From: Chrysomallon squamiferum
Taxonomy: Eukaryota > Mollusca > Gastropoda > Neomphalida > Peltospiridae
NCBI GenBank assembly: GCA_012295275.1
Contig: CM022670.1
Span: forward strand, 2,116,835 to 2,180,834
DNA: 64,000 bases
Direction: 5' to 3'
Positions 60,420-64,000 of this stretch are shown here, one piece after another (the first letter of the stretch is position 1; each line of letters begins with the position of its first letter). The notes beneath the pieces are model-generated. The model worked only from the letters and a program-made list of their open reading frames with translations. It had not been told where the DNA came from and did not search any database. The translations under genes were made by a program, and so were the position numbers.

Positions 60420-60620
60420 TCATTGATTAGTCATTATGAGAGAATATCATGCCTGATCTTTGGTGGGTAATTTCCTTCATTGCATAAGGCGTGTCCTCGC
60501 CAGTTGGCAAGAGATTAAGTCTGTGAGGGGGTTTAATCTGAGGCCCTGTCTTTGTGTCAGGCTGTGAGAATGCAGGTGCTGGTAAACTGTCCGTGTTTTA
60601 CAGTGTGAACCCAATTACTA
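60420..60620. other. GC-richer unique island (possible conserved non-coding element)
   Basis: A non-repetitive segment including TTCATTGCATAAGGCGTGTC, GATTAAGTCTGTGAGGGGG and TTTAATCTGAGG, i.e. two opposed TAATC-type homeodomain cores. No open frame spans it. Confidence 0.35.
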
Positions 60621-61314
60621 CACTGATATTTCACACTCAAATTTCTTTAAATAGCAGCTGAATTTAAAACTCTTTGAGTTCTTGAGTACCTCTAATACCT
60701 CAACAGCGGTCATCATTTTTAACTTCCCCCATTATTATAATGATGGCTCTGATGACCACAGTACATAGTTAAAATCTACAATACATAACAGGTTTTGTTT
60801 GTTTCAGTTTTTCCATTAGTCACTGATCTCTAAATGATTGTCTCTGATTTTATGGAGTGTGTTTGTGCGAGTCTTTTACAGCTGGTTGATTCTGTCACAT
60901 AGAACAACATGCATAAGTAAATATATTTGGGTGAGCCTATTCTTTTTACATTTTTAAAATTGTTTTGCATTATGCTCTTCAGATTTCTTAAGATACAGAT
61001 CTCATTTCATGTTAGCAAACTCAGAAAAAGAGTTCAGGCTTGTTGAAATTTGCTTGGAGCATTTTGCAAGTGCGAGGAGTGTATGAGTGAAGGACAAGGT
61101 AGGACTTTAAAAAATTCAAACATTATCTGTTTATGACTTCATATAAATTATATGCACATGAAAAAAGGGAGAAAATATTTTATTTTTATATTATTAATAT
61201 TTTTTTTTAGCTCCATGTATTTTTAGTTTGGTTATGACATCATATAATTATTTGGATATGAGAAAAAAAAGAACAGTTTTCAAAAACACCATTTTGACAC
61301 CATGTAATTATAAT

Positions 61315-61475
61315 GTTTACACAGTAAGAGAGATAAAAGTCACCACTGTTTTCAGTTAACATGTTTTGTATGCACCTTCCCATAGACGGTAAAGCACATA
61401 CTGTGAGCTTTGATTGAAGGAGCACTGGCTTGAATGGGAAGAGTATAGAGCTGAGACCATTTGTACCTCTGTAAC
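61315..61475 (-). mobile_element. Molluscan-type SINE, - strand
   Basis: TGCACCTTCCCATAGACGGT, AAAGCACATACTGTGAGCTT, TGATTGAAGGAGCACTGGCT and TGAATGGGAAGAG match the complement of the core in order; AAGAGAGATAAAAGTCACCA upstream fits the 3' part. Confidence 0.8.
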
Positions 61476-62000
61476 TGCTTTACTACATAATATAAAACAC
61501 TGGTCAACATGGACAGGTTTCAGTGTTAGAAATAACATAGTTTGTGTTACCATCCCAAATAACAAGTCCAATTAACCAGTTTAGGATTTCTAATTGCAAA
61601 ATGAAAATTAAGGCTTGGCACACAGCATAAATGTAGTTTCAGGACTTCAGAGCTTAAATGTCTAATATGACTATAAAATACACATAAAAACCTCATAAAT
61701 CATATTTTTTATTACTCAGTTGTGAAAAACAGCATATACTCTGGGGTGTTTGTGTGTTTTATCAGTGTATTAATATTAAACAGAATGATAGTTTTTGATA
61801 AAACCTGAAATATTTGAATGATGAAGTATGTTTTTATTTTGTGTTTTTATGTGTCTATATGTTTTTGTGTGTACACCTTAAATATCATTGTTATAAAATA
61901 TAAATAAAAATGAGACTGAGAGATCTAATAGGTAAATGTAGATAAAAATATTTTATAGGACAGGATGATCAAGATAGTGCAATAAATAAATAATGCAGAC

Positions 62001-62128
<128 letters not shown>

Positions 62129-62997
62129 AAATGAGTAGAACACAAAATGAGTAGAAAAGAAATAGAGTAGATGGTGTGTGTGCCTGTGTGTATGTGAGAG
62201 AGAGAGATAATTAGTATGACAGAAAGAAAGATAAACAGAAAAAATAAGACTGAGGAATATATATATATTTTTCTAAATTAGAGTAATTGTGACACAGAAG
62301 TGCAGAGACCTTACAGATGTGATACTGACAAAAACACAGAGGCAGATATACAAACAAGATAACGAGAGAGAGAGAGAGAGAGAGAGGATGTTAAAGAGAG
62401 AGAGATGAAAGAAACAAGCCCAAGAAATAAAGATATCATATCGTCATTCCTACACTCCCACAACAAACATTACTAAACACACTTGAAATTAGACATACCT
62501 AAACTACTTCAGGTACTTGTGTGAAGGATGTAATAAAGCAAATATGTTGCGCAATAAGTTTGAGTGTCAGAAGGATATTCACTGTTCTTAATCAGGATGT
62601 ATTTTATTTAAGAGGCACACATCACATGTATCAATGTAAGTTCAATTTTTAAAATTATTTTTTTGATTTTTTATTTCATTGTGTGTGTGTGTGAATGATA
62701 TATTCAATAAGAAGCAGTTTTCATTATGTATTAGTTTACTTCTGTGACAGGTTATAGTATATTTCCACTTTAAATATATTTTAAACAACACCAGTAATAA
62801 TCAAATTCTTTTTAGTGTTAAAAATCTGAGAATTTAAATTATTTTAAGTAAAATGTTCACTTTCCCTGAACTGACAAGTTACTGAATTATTATTTTTTCA
62901 GTCATACATGAAAACTATGTTAATGTATGGTTACCACTTGCTAAATACCATAAAGTTGATAATATATTTCTGTACAGCAATATAACAAAAAAAATGA

Positions 62998-63055
62998 ACT
63001 CTTCTGCCAGACCAGTTTCATCAATTATCAACAAGGGATCTTTTATTTGTATTTT
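62998..63055 (-). mobile_element. SINE fragment, - strand
   Basis: CAATTATCAACAAGGGATCT followed by TTTATTTGTATTTTC matches the complement of the core (CGATTAGCAGCAAGGGATCT then TTTATATGCACCATC). Confidence 0.65.
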
Positions 63056-63098
63056 CTGATACACTTAGCTTTCGTAATTCAGTTGTGAAACATCAGTT

Positions 63099-63225
63099 CT
63101 GTTTCTTAATCATTTGAAAATGATCTAAGAATTTATTAAACACCCAAAAACTTGTTTATGAATGATAATGAATATCCCAGATCTGTTTCTTAATTATTTG
63201 AAAATGATCTAAGAATATATTAAAA
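63099..63225 (+). repeat. 84-bp-spaced direct repeat
   Basis: CTGTTTCTTAATCATTTGAA followed by AATGATCTAAGAATTTATTA at 63099 recurs at 63183 with two or three changes. Confidence 0.9.
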
Positions 63226-63394
63226 GCTTGGCCATAGATTGAAATAAGTACCGCAGTGCTTAACTCAATTTCTGAAAGAAAAAAAAGAAAGAAAGAAAAA
63301 AAAAACTGAGACAAGACCCTAAAGAGCCCAGACGATTATTTTACAGAAGTTATTCAGACTTGTACTGTTCTTATTTATGGCGATTTAGAACTAA

Positions 63395-63670
63395 TCAAAC
63401 CTGTTTGTGATTCATAACTCTTGGCTATTGAGAGTTAGTGGATCATTACTCGGTTGCTGTGCAGTTATGGAGTGCTATCACAATGGATGACATCGCTGGT
63501 GTGTTTTTCTCTCAAAGATGTAAGCTGTTCAGTGTAATTGAATTAGAGCTTTATTACCTGAATGGACACGAGTGATGTATGTTGAAAACAGTCTGATGTT
63601 GTGTGGCATCAGTGTAATAACTGTCGTATGTACCAGTCGAGAACTCAGTCAGGTGTAATGACAGTTGATG
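63395..63670. other. Unique higher-complexity island near window end
   Basis: Mixed-composition, non-repetitive sequence (for example GGATGACATCGCTGGTGTG and GTGTAATTGAATTAGAGC) with no spanning ORF. It may be a conserved non-coding element. Confidence 0.3.
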
Positions 63671-63954
63671 AAACATGTTATTAGCGTTTAATCTGTTTCT
63701 TCTTAACTTCGTTGTTTTTTTTTTCCTTGTTGTGCATATGTTTAACTCTATTTAAATTTTAAATTTATTTATTTATCAGATTTATTTAAATTTTTGAATT
63801 TATTTATTTATCACATTTATTGCTGTTTTTGCTTTTATCAGTGAAATAACTGTTGTATGTCATTAGAGCTCAGTATATTAAATCAGTGAAGAATGTTACT
63901 AGCTCTTAGTGTCTTTCTCCTTAACTTATGGGGTTGTTGATTTTTTTTTTTTTT

Positions 63955-64000
63955 TTTTTTTTTTCCCTTCTTTTTGTGCACAATTTGTTTTAATTTTCAG
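63955..64000 (+). promoter_or_regulatory. Splice acceptor-like end of window
   Basis: A long polypyrimidine stretch (TTTTTTCCCTTCTTTTTG) is followed by TTTGTTTTAATTTTCAG, whose AG is the last base of the window. The following base could begin an exon of the gene whose 5' end is proposed at 18 kb. Confidence 0.35.

Overview
This is AT-rich animal nuclear DNA with GT-AG introns, dense microsatellites and minisatellites, and decayed transposons. It is most likely from a mollusc. The main reason is a family of at least a dozen decayed SINE copies whose core (roughly TATATCAAAGGCC-TGGTATGTGC, or its complement) matches, from memory, a tRNA-derived SINE abundant in molluscan genomes. I cannot name the species.

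Region 1 (1-12,650) is a head-to-tail array of NADPH-dependent carbonyl reductase genes (CBR1-like, classical short-chain dehydrogenase/reductase), all on the + strand. Copy A is cut by the left window edge (exons 6-8 only). Copy B (2,620-6,941) and copy C (8,762-12,650) each have eight coding exons with identical intron phases and predict 280 and 277 residues; human CBR1 has 277. The array comes from a duplication with a period of about 6.1 kb. A and B are nearly identical in their 3' halves, and B and C are nearly identical from the intergenic DNA through exon 2, so C looks like a mosaic with a young 5' half and an older 3' half. B carries a Tc1-like fossil and a SINE in intron 4. C carries a hAT fossil in intron 3.

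Region 2 (12,651-17,800) is intergenic: a diverged copy of the CBR 3' flank, two SINEs, microsatellites, and a small CpG-dense block at 16.25-16.37 kb.

Region 3 (17,800-18,300) looks like the promoter and non-coding first exon of a second + strand gene. It has a (GA)n tract, an exact 14-base RFX X-box, a CCAAT box, an ETS site, CpG enrichment and a good GTGAGT donor.

Region 4 (18,300-64,000) has no convincing protein-coding gene and is best read as a very long intron and/or regulatory DNA. One candidate short exon lies at 27,396-27,472, and the window's last bases look like a splice acceptor. The region holds several minisatellites (29/28-bp, 34-bp, about 42-bp, about 30-bp, 111-bp), a 473-bp foldback element, SINE fragments, long (CT)n, (GA)n, (CA)n and (TA)n tracts, and several unique, higher-complexity islands that resemble conserved non-coding elements. 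Nearly all ORFs here come from microsatellite translation. The most interesting items are the mosaic CBR array with active-site changes in copy C, the RFX-type promoter, the abutting minisatellite families and the foldback element.
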